A stretch of DNA of 64,000 bases. Origin: Acanthopleura granulata. Lineage: Eukaryota; Mollusca; Polyplacophora; Chitonida; Chitonidae. Where the stretch lies: positions 23,194,627 to 23,258,626 of the forward strand of contig JABBOT010000005.1 of assembly GCA_016165875.1 (NCBI GenBank), in the 5' to 3' direction. This document shows, piece by piece, positions 13,034-26,594 of this stretch (its first letter is position 1; the number at the start of each line of letters is the position of its first letter). The notes beneath the pieces were generated by a model. The model was not told the origin of the DNA and searched no databases. It saw nothing but the letters and a program-made list of their open reading frames with translations. Position numbers and translations under genes: made by a program.

Positions 13034-14034
13034 TAATATATACTGTTGTTATCACTCTGACGTGTTAAGTGGATAAACAGTCATGGGTGGATTTTTTTCT
13101 TTGTTATTTCCATTTTATGGTGAAATTATCTGATCTGCATTTATTGTTTATTTGTGTGCAGTATTGATTATCAGATTTTATCATTGATAGGGAAGAACTT
13201 CAATATAGCAGTTATTGTTAGGTTTACGTATGCAGAGTCATGAATTATTGTCAGATTTAGTCATGAAATGCGACGAAGCAAGTTTTGAAATATCTGTAGC
13301 AACCCCTGTGAAACTTTGTACCAGTATTGTATCGGTATCTCTGATGCTTGTGTTTGTGGACAGCGATCTCTCACCAGGTGTTGGCCGTTTATATACAAAC
13401 TGGACAGATGTTTACAGGGTCAACTGTCCTGTGCTGGACACTGCATGGTGTGGCGTCAGTCTTCTTAAATATCCGTGTCTGTCTACTACTGGGTTGTTGA
13501 ACATGAGACTCAATATATCCCTCTGGTGTCCTCTCCAATCTTGGCTAGAAAATGAATCATTTTTGTTTAATCATTTTTATTGATTTGTTGTGAATTGTAC
13601 CATTGCCTGATGGATGAAGAAACAATTTACATGTTGATTATAGGAATGACAGACTGGAGTTACCCTTAATTTTTTCCAAGAAGTGCATCTCAGATGTAAA
13701 TTAAGGCCATTAAATATAACATTGCCACTGAAACTCTTCTAGGAGGATGTCAGCTGTACCTTTCAAGCAAATCTCCAAACACCCTTCCATTAATGCCAAT
13801 AGCACTCTTAGAACTGTGCAAAATTTAAACAACGTAAGTAGTCACGAACAAAATTTTGAGCTAAATATAGTACTTTTTCTTGCAAGTGGTGCAGTAATGA
13901 CATGCAAGATAGCAGTGAGAAAATGCCACTCTTTTGCGTCGCGTTCATTTCTCATAGTTACTTTTTGATTGTTTCTACCTTTGGTCTCTCACATCCTTAA
14001 GTGAGGCTGACTTTTGTCATACTGATATATACAT

Positions 14035-14092
14035 GTGGAGTAAACTGTTCCTGGGAATGGCGTAAAATCCCAATCAAGTCAATGAATGAAGT
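14035..14092 (+). repeat. Short SINE (family 1) tail relic
   Basis: 'ggagtaaactgttcctgggaatggcgtaaaatcccaatcaagtcaatgaatgaa' resembles the SINE tail 'atattcttgagtacggcgtaaaacaccaatcaaataaataaa'. Very diverged. Confidence 0.5.
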
Positions 14093-14469
14093 TTGATTTG
14101 TCATGAAATAGCCATACTGTATAATTAGAACTTGCTGGACAAACAAAATTATGTCTGATTTCAGTGTGGATCAATGTTTTGAAATTGATCATGTACAGCA
14201 GCCACTGGACATTTGTTATGTATATATCCCATGTGTCTGTTACATAATGCTGTTTACCTTATACATGACGTGATATACATTTCTATGTAGCCTGACCAGT
14301 GCCTTGATTAGCTAACTGGTTAGGTATGTAGTGTGATTAATTTGGCTTAGCTCATTGAATATCATTGGATATTTATTATCGAAGTTATTAGTGCAGTAAA
14401 GGGAGGACACAGTGATATCACGGTAGACTAAGTTGCCCATTTTTGCCCAATTCTGAGAGTTCTCAAGAC

Positions 14470-14575
14470 ATTTGATTTTTTGAGGATTGTTTGGCAGATA
14501 GAATGATATCAACATACATGCAGACGTTTGATTTTTTTAGGATTGTTTGGCAGATAGGATGATATCAGCATGCAT
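14470..14575. repeat. Tandem duplication, ~57-bp unit x2
   Basis: The segment 'gattttttgaggattgtttggcagatagaatgatatcaacatacatgcag' is followed at once by a copy with a few substitutions. A small local duplication in the intron. Confidence 0.85.
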
Positions 14576-17500
14576 ACAGGTTTCATAAACAACAGTAATC
14601 TTTTTTCACATTTATTTGTGTGTGAAAATGAAATTTTAGGGTGAAAGTTTGGTTATTTACAGTTTTAAGTCACATGGCATTGTGAGATCCTCACTTGTGT
14701 TGCCCCACCTCTCCCCCTTCTTGTCACTGTGACCAGTTCCCCCCACCTTCGTCCCCCAAACCTTTCCTTTAATCTGTTACGTCATTACCTACCTCAGGTT
14801 CCCCATCCTTCCCGTGGCATGAATAATGCAAATTGTTTTCCTAATTAGTTTTGCTAAGAACTAGAATTACCACCTGATTGGATTACAGGCTCAGATATTA
14901 ATGGGCTGGCCTGTTCTCGTGTTTTATCTCTTCAATTAATTCACTTTGGACAGTGGGTGAACTGTCAGGGGATATGATGAAACCTTGCCAGGTATACACT
15001 CCTCACTGAAGGTTGATCTTGGAGCAGAGCAGAGCTGGGGGAAAGATCAGGATTCAGGCAAATGTAACCAGGACTGGGGCTGAATTCCTTTGTGAAAGAG
15101 CTCACTCATATGTGCAAGTTCAAATCCAGGTCTTGTTGGCATAGCCTACTTTTTTTTTTTTTCAACCTATTTTTTACCCCTGCCAATTAATGTATTACAT
15201 AGGGATGTTTGAATTCATTGAACGTATTTTCTGTTATGCATGTTTTTTTTTTATGCATTTCAAGGCTTGAGAAAAACACTTCTTTTTTAAACTAGTCAGT
15301 TCAACAACAGAGATCTAACGTTTCCCAAAACAAAATGTGAAAATGTAGAAAAGGGATGAAAAGTGACTCTGGGCTCTCTTACCAATGCCCCAGAAATCGC
15401 TTTGCCATGTAGATATATTTATCCACAGTTTATTACGTGGGTTGGTTTTTGCCTCTTGTTGTCCTATCTCGGACATGATTTAGTCATTAAGGATCAGAAC
15501 GACATTGTGTAATAGTTCGCCCACAGTCCCACTCAGATGTACGTGTTTTGATGCATTTAACATGTCTGGAGATGTTCGCATGAAAACCACCATTATGGAT
15601 TTCATGCTGGTGGAATTTTCGCTGGTTTTAATTGGATCTGTGCTGAGCTCTGTATATATTTTGAATAACACTCTACCCGTAAGCATACAGATTAAAAAGG
15701 GTGCATTCATCCAGTGCTTCATTATTTATTGAGGATTGTATTCTGAGGGTCTGGGACTGGGTAGCTTGTTGGGGGGCAAAGAAAAAAATTGCTAAAGAAA
15801 CGGTATAAATGTAGATCAAGAGAGGGAGCTCTCAGCATGTCAATCCTCCTTGTTTACCAGACGTGTCCACTTGCATCACGACTACTTACTGCGGGATAAA
15901 GGGTGTTCATGTGCCGGAATTGATCACATGACCTAGCTGCGCCGAACCCCGCTGGAATGTCTGTCTTTTGTTGGCTGCAGAGTGAAGGTAAAAAGGGACC
16001 CAGTGTCAGAAAGTTTGCAGAATTATGTCGTCTTGGTTACTATAGACAGGCCCAGAAGTGAGGCAAGAGGTCTACAGACTCCAAGCCAATCAGGGAATGT
16101 TTGTTTCTCTGATCAGTTGACTTGTTGCGATAGTCTCTATTGGTTGGTGGTAATTTCTGTGCCAGTCATGTTAAGGATGAAGTGGATTGACAAAAACAGC
16201 CTTTAATTTGCTAAAATGTGAACAGCTGTAATGGATAGGAGATACTGAAAGGATACTGATGAAGTAGTACAAGTACACACTTAGTGGTTTTTAGTTGGGA
16301 CAAACAGCTCTGTAAGACGTTACATCTTTCTGTTGGTCAGTTTGTCGATAGATCAGTTTTTTGACATCCTATCATTTAGCTTCTAGGCTAATCAGTAAGA
16401 TTTTTGACAACCTATCTTTTTTGAAAAGGACCAATGAAGTGAAAGATGACAACAGTTGTACAGAAGGACGCAGTTGTTACCAATTTTCTTGTGTTTCTTC
16501 ATTTAAATAAATATGCAAAAAATATATTATTTTCATTATTGTTTGCATGCTTCTATGTTTAACTATTCAAAATTTATTTTTGTTCAAAAGGTTTTCATTT
16601 TCAGAATTTCACTGCCTTCACTGCATGGCATTAGTTTAATTGTTGTGTGATTTTAGATGTTTATGTAGTTGAAAAAGAAAGAAAGATATAAAAATGATTT
16701 AAATTCCAGATGAAAGTTACTTGAAAGTATGGCAATTCATATTTTTTGTCTAGTTTTCTTTAAATAGAAAAGGGTATTTGAAAATATTGTTGTGTGATGA
16801 GCATTGCACCATCTCTTGAGTAGATATCATATGTGCGTAACACTACTCTACATAAGGATTTGGTTGAGGTCTAATAAATATATTTAAATATGAATTTGAT
16901 GGTTATATCCCAACACATGCGTTTAATCTGAATTATGGTGCAAATACAGTATTTACCAAGAGGTACATGTAGTCCCAAGTACCCACTGTGCAAAAATTAT
17001 CTCCAACCGTCCTTTTCTCTGAAAAGAAAAACTGAAGAATATATTGAAGAACATATTTACGAAGAACAATTCACTCATTTCCATCTGAAATTTACATATG
17101 TTTTTTTTTTTCACCTTTAGAGTAGGCTGCAATTTGTATGATGGCAAAATTATTGTGTAGGACAATAAATAGCAATTAAATAGTAAGTCAATAAATGTCA
17201 ATACATTAATAAGTGTGAAAGTTGTTTTCACCACCGGAATCTATCTCAGAGTTAGTGTCCTGGGTAACAGTACGTACAGCACAGGGTACATTTATGTATA
17301 ATTAAGCATAATTCTGGTACATTGTTACATTATTTGAAGACTCCACATGGTTTTATGCATTTCTTTCTAGTTTTCACGGGTTAAAAGATTAGGTTGAACG
17401 TTTTCCAAAATTATGTGGCCATCAGGTTCCAAGAACCAGTGACTCACTGCAGTTTTGTGAAAGTAGGCCATGTATATCAGTGCTGGGATTGAAAATCTGT

Positions 17501-17654
17501 CCTAATCCTAGGTCAGTGTGACCTGAAATAGCTCCGTTTTGTGGTCTGATGAATTCCTGTATTATGGATTAAGAAAATTTTTTTTATGTAATCATGTATT
17601 GATGAAAATGATTCATTTATAGTCATCATGCTGGGCACATATAATGTTCTGCAG

Positions 17655-18380
17655 CAGTATGACAGCAGAGTTGTGCTAGATTTGTGTATGTCAGCTGTTT
17701 TGTGTACTGGACTTGTGTGTATTAGCAGAGTTGTGCACTAAATTTGTGTTTTCAGCAGAATTTGGCTCTAGGTTTGTGTACACAGCACTAGAGTTCTGCA
17801 CTAGACTTGTGTATTTTACCAGGGTTGTGCACTAGGTTTGTGTATGTCAGTAGAGTGGTGCACTAGGTTTTTGTATTTCACCAGAGTTGTGCACTAGGTT
17901 TGTGTACGCAGCAGAGTTGTGCACTAGATTTGTGTATTTCATCAGAGTTCTGTACTAGGTTTGTGTATGTCAGCAGAGTGGTGCATTAGATTTGTACGTC
18001 AGCAGAGTGGTGCTCTAGATTTGTGTATGTCAACAGAGTGGTGCACTAGGTTTGTGTGTGTCAGTGGAGTGGTGCATTAGATTTGTACGTCAACAGAATG
18101 GTGCACTAGATTTGTGTATGTCAAAAGAGTGGTGCACTAGATTTGTGTATGTCAAAAGAGTGGTGCACTAGATTTGTGTATGTCAGCAGAGTGATGCACT
18201 AAATTTGTGTATGTCAACAGAGTTGTACACTAGGTTTGTGTATGTCAACAGAGTGGTGCACTAGATTTGTGTATATCAACAAAGTTAATCGGCACTAGAA
18301 ATTTGTATGATAACAAAGTGCGATAGTTGATTTGTGAACATGTCAACAGAGTTTGGCACTAGATTTGTGTTGGCATTAGA
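17655..18380. repeat. Minisatellite, 31-bp unit, roughly 23 copies
   Basis: The consensus unit is close to 'agagtggtgcactagatttgtgtatgtcaac'. Two adjacent clean units start at 18126 and 18157, exactly 31 bp apart. Copies toward the left are more variable in length. The array ends about 300 bp upstream of the CH exon at 18677. Confidence 0.9.
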
Positions 18381-18676
18381 TTTGTGTAGATTTGTTTCTG
18401 TCCATGTATGGTCATTGCTTTGTCAAAAATGTGTGTATGTTTTTATCCCTGCAGAGGCAGTGTAAGTCCCTGTTCACTTGTGCACAGCCATCTAACAATG
18501 CAGTAAAGGAGAGTGTAACAGTGTCATGCAGAATTGATGTTGACATGCATTTCCCTTTAGCATTTGTTTGTCCGTTGTGCTTGTTTTCTCGATTTTTCAG
18601 AGTAATTAATAATAACAGTGTTTGAATTGTTTCAGACCTGTTGTATTTTTGTTTTGTTTTCTTTTTTTCTTCACAG

Positions 18677-18789
18677 GATAACCTGACTGTGTTTCTGCGA
18701 GCTTGCCAAGAACACTTCGGACTACGTCAGCCTCAGCTGTTCGACCCCCTGGATTTGGAGGACCTGTCACAGCGGGCTGCCTTCGCTGA
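18677..18789 (+). CDS. LMO7-like: Exon B: CH domain, second visible part
   Basis: A 113-nt exon, 'tcttcacag' to 'gtaagt'. Begins in phase 0 after IAGL with DNLTVFLRACQEHFGL, then QPQLFDPLDLEDLSQR. This is the family-typical CH segment: a helix with an R/KACxxxGL core, then the 'LFDPxDLxD' motif of LMO7/LIMCH1 CH domains. Ends two bases into a codon (GA), completed as Asp by the first base of the exon at 26595. Together with exon A it covers the middle of the CH fold. No premature stop; acceptor and donor are both strong. Confidence 0.94.
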
Positions 18790-21700
18790 GTAAGTTATGT
18801 GTACTGTGCATTACTCAACATTGTTTCCTTATCTACTGATTAACGTTTCGCATGATCTGGTGGTCAAGTGTTAGGAGTTATTATAGAACCTGCATGGTAC
18901 CTATGTTAGCACTTGTAATCCTGATACATAAATGTGGGAGTCAATCCTTTTGGATGAAGGAACATGTTACGAATGCGTATAGAAAGTAGTGGAAAATGAA
19001 AATCATTATTTTGTTGCTGTGGCCATGGTATAATCGCCCAGCTGCGATCTCCAAAATGACAGTTACATGTGACCATATTATCTTAGCATTTTTGTTGTTG
19101 CTGTTGTTGTTGTGTTTTTGTTTTCTTTTGGTCAGATCGCTTTTAAGTCCCAAAACATTCTTGTTTTTGTAAGCTTAACTGTTGTTTTTTATTATCGTGC
19201 CATCTCACTTGTCTGCATGTTTTAAAAGTTAAAAAATCAGCTGAAAGGCTGTTTGGCTGTGGGGAAGGGAAGCTACAAAAAAAAAATTATGTAGTAATTA
19301 GCATATTAGCGAAAGAGGCATCGTGGTGGTTTTCATTTCCTGGAAGGTAGTTAGATTGTGTGTTTTTCCATGTAGACCTTATTATAGCCATGTGCCCTTG
19401 CACATGCATGTATACCCTGTCATGCAGCTTTAGAACTTACATCTGGTTATAAGCATTGATTAACTGAGAGAACATTTTTCCCACAGACTAGTGGCACGGT
19501 TTGATTGCCTGTTAACTCTTGCCTGGAAAACTCGTGTTTGTGAACAATATAGCTGTTGGAGAGATCAAATTCAGTGAACAGGTAAAAGTGTCTGCAGTAT
19601 ATTAGCCCATGTCAGTGATAGAGGAAGTCGATTAGAGGCAGGTACACATGTAGATCAGAGAGCCTGGTATTGAAATGTTTTCCCTAAGGCTGATCTGTCC
19701 TCTGAGTTGGGTCCGTATATCACAGCAAGCTCACCAGGTATTGGGACGTTTAAGCTTGGCTTCGGTATTGATTTGTCCCAGTTCTTTCAGGGCAGCCAGG
19801 TATGAACGTAGGCTGAAGAGAACTTCTGAGGTAAATATTGGTTAAAATGTCTGAAATTGAAAGCCGTGTGGTTGCTGTATATTGATCAGTGCAGGGAAAC
19901 TTGTACCAGTATCAGTGTGAAGGAGGCCTGAGAATAGAATGGGGCTTAGAGACATCAACCACCCCTTAGGGTCCTCTGTACCCAGGTGTGTTGTGCGAAG
20001 TTAAAGAGCTGCTCACACAGGTGGACTTCAAGTATCGGGAGACTCAACCAGATTTGTGTACAAGGCTGAGCTCACCTCAAAGCCTGTACGTATGTACTAT
20101 GTAGCCTGTCCTCCCTATACCGTACACAGTACTATACTTTTCCTTTGATCTGCTAACAACCTCCATCTGCCAGTGATTACCTGTCCACACCCTCAGGTAA
20201 GCTGCCTCAAAGGATCCGTAACCAGTGGGGGGAAAAAGGCGGGGCGCTTGTAATGCCACATTACCTGTTGTGTGATGCAGAGTTAAATTGTTTACCTTTG
20301 CTGGAGGTGTGCTAACGCGAGTCGCTCAGTCTGAGCCTGGTTGTCGTCAGGGTGCTGTGCTAGGCTTGCCTCTCTATAGCTTCTCAGCCTGAATGTGGGT
20401 GTGAAGGCACAGGTCGTTTGAGGACATACCACAGCACATACCTGTCTTACTAAGGGAGAAAACACAAATACAGATGTAACGTGAGGACTTATACTTGTTC
20501 ACCTGCGTGGTAAGCCTGAGTAATTAACCTTATTACGTGTAGGTAGGAGGGAAAAACTTCTTGTTTTTCTAGCTGGCTGTTTTGTGGTAGCCATCTTTGG
20601 CAACGTGTTGCCATTTCCTGGGATAACAGCCAAAGCTGTATGAAACTCGAACATGTCAAAACACATTTATGTAACATCAGAGGTTTGTATGTGTATTAAG
20701 GAGAGCTAGAGAGATTAAGCTGTTCTTAAATATTTCCAATTGTCAGTTCAAGCTAAATCTTGAACTAAAAACTAGTTGTTGAAGGCTGAGGTGGGCGTGC
20801 TGAGTAAATCTAATTTGTTGTTGTTTACTTTTTGCTATCTTTCCACTGGATTAAGCCAGAAGATGAAAACACTGTTGTTCTCCTGATTAAAATGGCTGTG
20901 TTAATATGTCTGGAGTGGATTGTTAAGGGTTTTTAGCCAATGAGATAAAGTTAATTTGACTGTTGCTCAGTCTTGTGTGTCCCGGAATTTATGGGATCCT
21001 TTCTGAGGGTAGCATATTATACCTTTTCGACTCATTTGCTGGGATAAAATGAAGCAAACACATTCTGAACATTTGTATTTTTCTCCAGTGACGCACGTAT
21101 TACATGCAAGGTGAATAATGCCTTGAGGCAAGGATAATTATCAGTTCTTAAGATGTCTTATTTTTTCCTCTTCCCCATGTAAAAGCAGATCATTATCGTG
21201 CACATCAAAAGCAAGAGTGAAGCGTGTTTTGCAGACGTGTGTGGTTATGTTCGTGAACTATTTTATGTGCAGGTCAGAAGTTACATCGTAGGCTCCGATG
21301 TCCAACTATGCCTGGAGGATTGACATAAAAGCGAGCGGTAATTTAATTGCTGACAAATTTGGCTCCCTTGATTCTGCCTGGCTAATCCGAATGCCCATAT
21401 TAAAAAAATGGTATTGCATGTACGCAAACAATTGACATGTACATGTAGATTATCTCATCCCATTTGATGAGCTCTGCAATTGTGTGTACCTTCTGCAAGT
21501 TGATTTACAAATAATGGCCATTGTCAATTAAGTAACTGCAATTCAGAACACATTAGCACTCCACATACTGCAATAGAAGAAGATGTGTATGTAACATTGG
21601 TCATTATAGCTTTGAAGTGTAAGATTTTCTTTGAGGCATTTCTTTCATCACATAAATGTTCATTTTCAGTTAAGACAGTGGATTACGCAGCAATTCGTTT

Positions 21701-23064
21701 GGCTCTAGGTTGCATAGTGTAATTAAATCAAGAATTGTAATATTTCATGTAACGTACATGTCTCTGTAAATATACATTTACTCTATGATGGTGTACGCAC
21801 GTACATATACACAAGCTCAGTGCATTGTGAGTTGGGTACAGAATACTTACTGGACCTGTCAATGCACAAATTAACCACTACTGTCAATAAACGCAGATAT
21901 TTAGTGAACATATGTCAGGGGGAAATGTGTTGAAATTGGTTTTATTGATTTCATGACCACGTGTGTACAGGCCATGAATGTAGTCTCATGCCAGCTTTGT
22001 TATTTGATTATGAAGTGATGGACTTCAGTTTGAATGCTCTGAGGAGTAAAGCTTGAGCTGAGTTGTTAAATTAAAAGAGTGATTATCTTTTAAAGTGACT
22101 GAATGTGGACAAAATGCACCGAGTGAAAGAAATTAATTGTAGCAGACATGATGCAATGAGTAAATTTTATCAGTGACCCATATCTTTTCCGTAATTAAGC
22201 CAAAAATGACATTCACCATTTTCCTCTTTTGAAGTGCTCATCAGTGTGAAAAGGAAGGAAAAAATTGCTCCCAACCTTTAAGAAGTTCTCATTTCAAAAT
22301 CAACCTCTCTTTTGGTGTACAAAAGAGTGCCTCTAGAAAACAGCATTCCATCAGGGTGCACTGCTCCTGAAAAAATCCTAGCAACCTGTAAATGCAAGTA
22401 TACACAAGGAATCTTATCAGTATCGTTGAAGAAATAGATGTCAACAAACCTGTGAACATGAGTTTTACTTCCTGGCTTTTTTACGACTCGTTTATTCGAG
22501 GATTCACAGAAATTTCGAACGGTTACTTTTGAAATTGGATTTTATAGTCAGTGACAGTTGGTCTGCCAGCCATTAAGCTGTCTGTGTGTTATCTGTTAAT
22601 TAGTAAAACAAGAGTGACAAAATGTGTATTTGAATGTGCCCCTTTTCTGTGGTGCCATTGGTCTGTGATGTTTGTTACTTGTATTGTTTGTTGTCATCAC
22701 CATAGGTGGACAGAAAGTTGTCATCTGCCACTCATCATTTGCTTCTGTCTTCTCTAGGGATTACAGCTCTCTAAACAGATAACCACAGTCATGGGACAGG
22801 AAACATCAGACTTACTGCTGCTTGCTCACTGAATATTTTTGGTCATCACTTAGTCTGTTTTCATCAGTTGCAATTTTTAGAATATGTCGTCAATAGGTTC
22901 TTCTTTTCTATTTATTTTTTTTCTTTCTGTCTCATTTCGCTCTTCGTGAATTTCCATAATATAAGGTATTGAAATCTGGTGGTGATCTCTCTCTCCTGTT
23001 TTGAATCTTTAAGTAATTTGTATCCCTTTTCTCTGGCTACATTCGCTATGTAGTATGGCTTTTG

Positions 23065-23640
23065 GGGTGTTCCTCTCTTCATTTGTGACTTTGCTGTCTG
23101 ATTGTGCCCAACTTCAGCATGCAGACTCTGTGTTAGGGTGTTCCTCTCTTCATTTGTGACTTTGCTGTCTGATTGTGCCCAACTTTAGCTTGCAGACTCT
23201 GTGTTAGGGTGTTCCTCTCTTCATTTGTGACTTTGCTGTCTGACTGTGCCCAACTTCAGCATGCAGACTCTGTGTTAGGGTGTTCCTCTCTTCATTTGTG
23301 ACTTTGCTGTCTGACTGTGCCCAACTTTAGCATGCAGACTCTGTGTTAGGGTGTTCCTTTCTTCATTTGTGACTTTGCTGTCTGATTGTGCCCAACTTTA
23401 GCATGCAGACTCTGTGTTAGGGTGTTCCTCTCTTCATTCGTGACTTTGCTGTCTGACTGTGCCCAACTTTAGCATGCAGACTCTGTGTTAGGGTGTTCCT
23501 CTCTTCATTTGTGACTTTGCTGTCTGACTGTGCCCAACTTTAGCATGCAGACTCTGTGTTAGGGTGTTTCTCTCTTCATTTGTGACTTTGCTGTCTGATT
23601 GTGCCCAACTTCAGCATGCAGACTCTGTGTTAGGGTGTTC
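23065..23640. repeat. Minisatellite, 71-bp unit, 8 copies
   Basis: The unit begins 'gggtgttcctctcttcattt' and ends 'cagactctgtgtta'. Starts at 23136, 23207 and 23278 show an exact 71-bp period. Copies differ by only one to three bases, so the array is recently homogenised. A 71-bp period is not a multiple of three, so no reading frame persists through it. Confidence 0.95.
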
Positions 23641-23959
23641 CTCTCCTCTCCTTTATCTTGCTATCTGAATGTTGCTGTTTCTTATCATTCGCTTTGGTAT
23701 ATAGAATGTCTGTTCAGCAGTTCTTTTTTGTTAAACGTGCGATATTGCTGTCTTTTTGTCCCTGTGTCTTTTGCCATCAACTTCATTGGTATAATGTCTG
23801 TTATGATGTTCCTTTCTTCATTTGTGACATTGCTATGTGGTTGTGCCTGTCTGTTTTCGTCAACTGTGGTAGGTAGGCTGCCTCTTGGGTGGTCTCTTTA
23901 TTTGTGACCTAACTTTGTGGCTGTGCCTCAATGGTGTCATCAACTTTTGAGTGTAAAGT

Positions 23960-24280
23960 GTCTATTTTGATGTTCTTTTTCCACATTTGTTACATTGCTG
24001 TCTGGTTGTGACTGGTCTGTTGTCCTCAACTTTGGTATGTATAGTGTCTGTTTGGATGATCTTCTCCACATTTGTTACTTTGCTGTCTGGTCTGTTGTCC
24101 TCAACTTTGGTATGTATAGTGTCTGTTTGGATGATCTTCTCCACATTTGTTACTTTGCTGTCTGGTCTGTTGTCCTCAACTTTGGTATGTATAGTGTCTG
24201 TTTGAATGATCTTCTCCACACTTGTTACTTTGCTGTCTGGTCTGTTGTCCTCAACTTTGGTACGTAGAATGTCTCTTTGG
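23960..24280. repeat. Minisatellite, 75-bp unit, ~3.5 copies, related to the 71-bp array
   Basis: The unit begins 'tggtctgttgtcctcaactt' and includes 'gtatagtgtctgtttggatg' and 'catttgttactttgctgtc'. It starts at 24013, 24088, 24163 and 24238, an exact 75-bp period. The 'catttgtgactttgctgtctg' core is shared with the 71-bp array, so both derive from one ancestral unit. The 25-codon period creates repeat frames on both strands that are not genes. Confidence 0.93.
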
Positions 24281-24289
24281 TGTTTTCCT

Positions 24290-24660
24290 CGTTTATTATC
24301 TTTGCTGACTGGTAGTGCATGTCTATTTTCAGTGTGACAATATCCACAAACATGGCGTCTTTTCCCAATTTTTTGAATTTGGCCTCTTGATTGCTCCAGT
24401 CACTGTCTGTCTGTTGTCCTCACCTTTGGTATGTGGAATCTGTTCAGGTGTTCCTCATTTCATTTGTGACTTGACTTTATGGCTGCTCTTGCCTGGTAAT
24501 ATCCATAAACATTGGAATAAGTCTTTTCCTTAGTTTTTGAACGTGATCTGTGACATTGCTTCTGCCTGTTATCAACAACTGTGGTATGGGGGGAAAGTGT
24601 ATTGGCCCGTACCCTCTCCAGGTTTATCTGTCTAGAGTGGCGTAGGTGATAAGTGGAATG
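24290..24660. repeat. Degenerate tail of the 71/75-bp minisatellite complex
   Basis: Single diverged units with the same words (for example 'gtctgttgtcctcacctttggtatgtggaat' at about 24410 and 'catttgtgacttgactttatgg' near 24461) continue the array until about 24660. The stretch 23641-23960 between the two clean arrays is similarly degenerate. Confidence 0.65.
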
Positions 24661-25865
24661 TGTCAACTGGCCCCTTCAACCCCCCCACCCCACCATATAC
24701 CTGAGCACCAAATACTGAAGCACTGCCCCAGGCCCCCAGTACAGGAAGATCTGTAGTGACTAGGTGGATAGCCTTACCGTCAGGACATACAACCCTTTCA
24801 AAAACTATAAATCCAATAGCCAGATCATGATGTATCGTTAGACATATTTAGGTAGTGGTTTAGGGTTTCTTCTCTCAAATGGACTTGCTCAAAGAAATTG
24901 GGCCAGGATGATTTGACAAGGTGGGGGGGGGGGACTTAATGGAGCAGGTAAACAAGAACTCCTCAGTCCCTGGGTTAATTTTATTGAGGTTAGGTAAGGC
25001 CAGGTTGAAAACCTGTTCAGCCACTAGTTCTATACTGGGCTATTAGGCAGGATTATCTATGGAATACAGGATATCCTGTCTCAGTCAATAGATATATATA
25101 CATACATACACATATACATCCACCTGTGCCTGGACTTAACGACTGTATTTAACGACTGTCCTATGTGCTCAGGTATAGGTTGCTCCAAGCTTTTGTATTT
25201 GTATCTACTTGTCTGATGATAGATTCCAGCTCTCTTAGATGTAGCTGCCATTATCTAGGTTCTGCTGAGGATTGTGTAGACGTATAGGACCTGACCGTGT
25301 ACTAAGCTCAGGTAATGACAATCGTTAAACGGGATGCCTAGGTAAAGGCATTGTCCAGCGATGTGTAAAGATTGTCTGTGTCTCTATATCAGGCTTTATG
25401 TGAATGGTAAACCTAGGTTGTGTAGGTATGGCCCTTGTTCATACATGAACTAGCTTGTTTAGTTTAAGGAACTTAGTATGTACCGGTTCTAGTGCATTCT
25501 GTCTGTGGTGCAGGTCAAGGGGAACTACTTCAGGAGGGCTGGGAAAGAAGTTCTTTATAAGCCAATGCAAATAGCAATCATTGTTCAGTATTTCTACACC
25601 TTTTTTTCCCATATTATAAAAGAGAAAACTTTGAAAGCAAACCACGCTCCATACTAATTTAATTATGAACATCCGCTCTCTTTACGTGGGCACGGGATCT
25701 CTGCATCCACAGTGTGTTCGTTGTTGTAAGGCCTTGGTTCCAGTAAAATGGTCAGTGGCAATATGGGACCTGGTTTAAAGACAATTACAGTCAGATTTAC
25801 CTGGATAGATATATTTATGTTTTTTTTGAAGACATACAATGGACCTGCATGAACCACATGGAGGC

Positions 25866-26389
25866 TTAAAGAGCTACACTGTACAAAACATCTGTACTTT
25901 GAAAGCAAGGTGAATCAACCAAGACTGGGATAGTCTGATCTGCTTTCCTAAATTGTGAAAGTATTGCAGCGAATTTAAACCGATATTGTAGGTTTCGTCA
26001 GAGTATACGGAAACAAAATATTCCTATCACTTCTGCTTTGCCTGGTGTGACGTCACCCACGAACACATGACGTCATCAATGGCTGACGTGTATACTCATA
26101 TGACACTGCCCTTTCAAACGTTCTTGACGTCAGTCCAGCATAAATGCCTTACTCAACGTCACATCTGCCTGATTTGACGTCATACAAGGAACACTATCAT
26201 GTTACATCAGGAATATTTTACGACACAGCCGAAGATTTTGTTTTTCAAGGAATCTCAGCTTTATGGGTTGAATATTGTTATTCATCAAAACCATTTTGAA
26301 ACACGGTTTTAGGCTTACTCCACAGGATTTCTTTCATATCATTGTAATATTTCTATGCAATTTGTATTCTGACCAGAGTGGCACTTTAA
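25866..26389. mobile_element. TTAA-flanked inverted-repeat element, family B, copy 1
   Basis: About 524 bp including both TTAA ends. The left end TTAAAGAGCTACACTGT pairs with the reverse complement of the right end, TTAAAGTGCCACTCTGGT. The left end of copy 2 fits better still (TTAAAGAGCTACTTTGGT; about 15 of 18 matched). TTAA flanks both sides. Non-coding. A second copy lies at 33739-34265 in the same orientation. The element contains four TGACGTCA/T-type palindromic sites (about 26048-26178), which resemble CREB/ATF binding sites. Superfamily not identified; TTAA target sites occur in piggyBac- and Kolobok-type elements. Confidence 0.8.
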
Positions 26390-26594
26390 AAATTGATTTT
26401 ATCTTCAGACATGGAGGTGAAAACCTCTGGACATAACCCAGACTCTTTCTTCTTCTTCAGAGCAGATTGTCTTCTTATCATTTTAATTCCAGTACACAGT
26501 AAAATCCTGATGATAGTGAAATATCTCCATTAACTGTGAATACATGTATTTACTGGTATTCTTAAATAGTATATGATGACCTTGGTATTTTCAG

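Larger units (their letters stand above)
2858..18676. other. Intron A (15.8 kb), repeat-rich
   Basis: A phase-0 intron splitting the CH domain. I see no exon inside; the flanking residues join as IAGL/DNLTVFL, as expected for the domain. Contents are SINE relics, two opposite copies of MITE family A, one family C copy, a ~57-bp minisatellite near 6 kb, an imperfect 57-bp duplication near 14.5 kb, and a 31-bp minisatellite ending about 300 bp before the acceptor. Confidence 0.8.
18790..26594. other. Intron B (7.8 kb)
   Basis: A phase-2 intron inside the CH domain. Contains the 71/75-bp minisatellite complex at 23-24.6 kb and a TTAA-flanked inverted-repeat element ending about 200 bp before the acceptor. 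I see no exon-like segment with coding bias. Confidence 0.8.

Noticed and set aside
17655..18380. Possible CRISPR-like array (regular short repeats)
   Set aside because: Repeats are contiguous and imperfect without unique spacers, and the context is a eukaryotic intron; it is a minisatellite.
23962..24267. Repeat-containing frames on both strands
   Set aside because: Produced by the 75-bp (25-codon) period; equally open in three frames.
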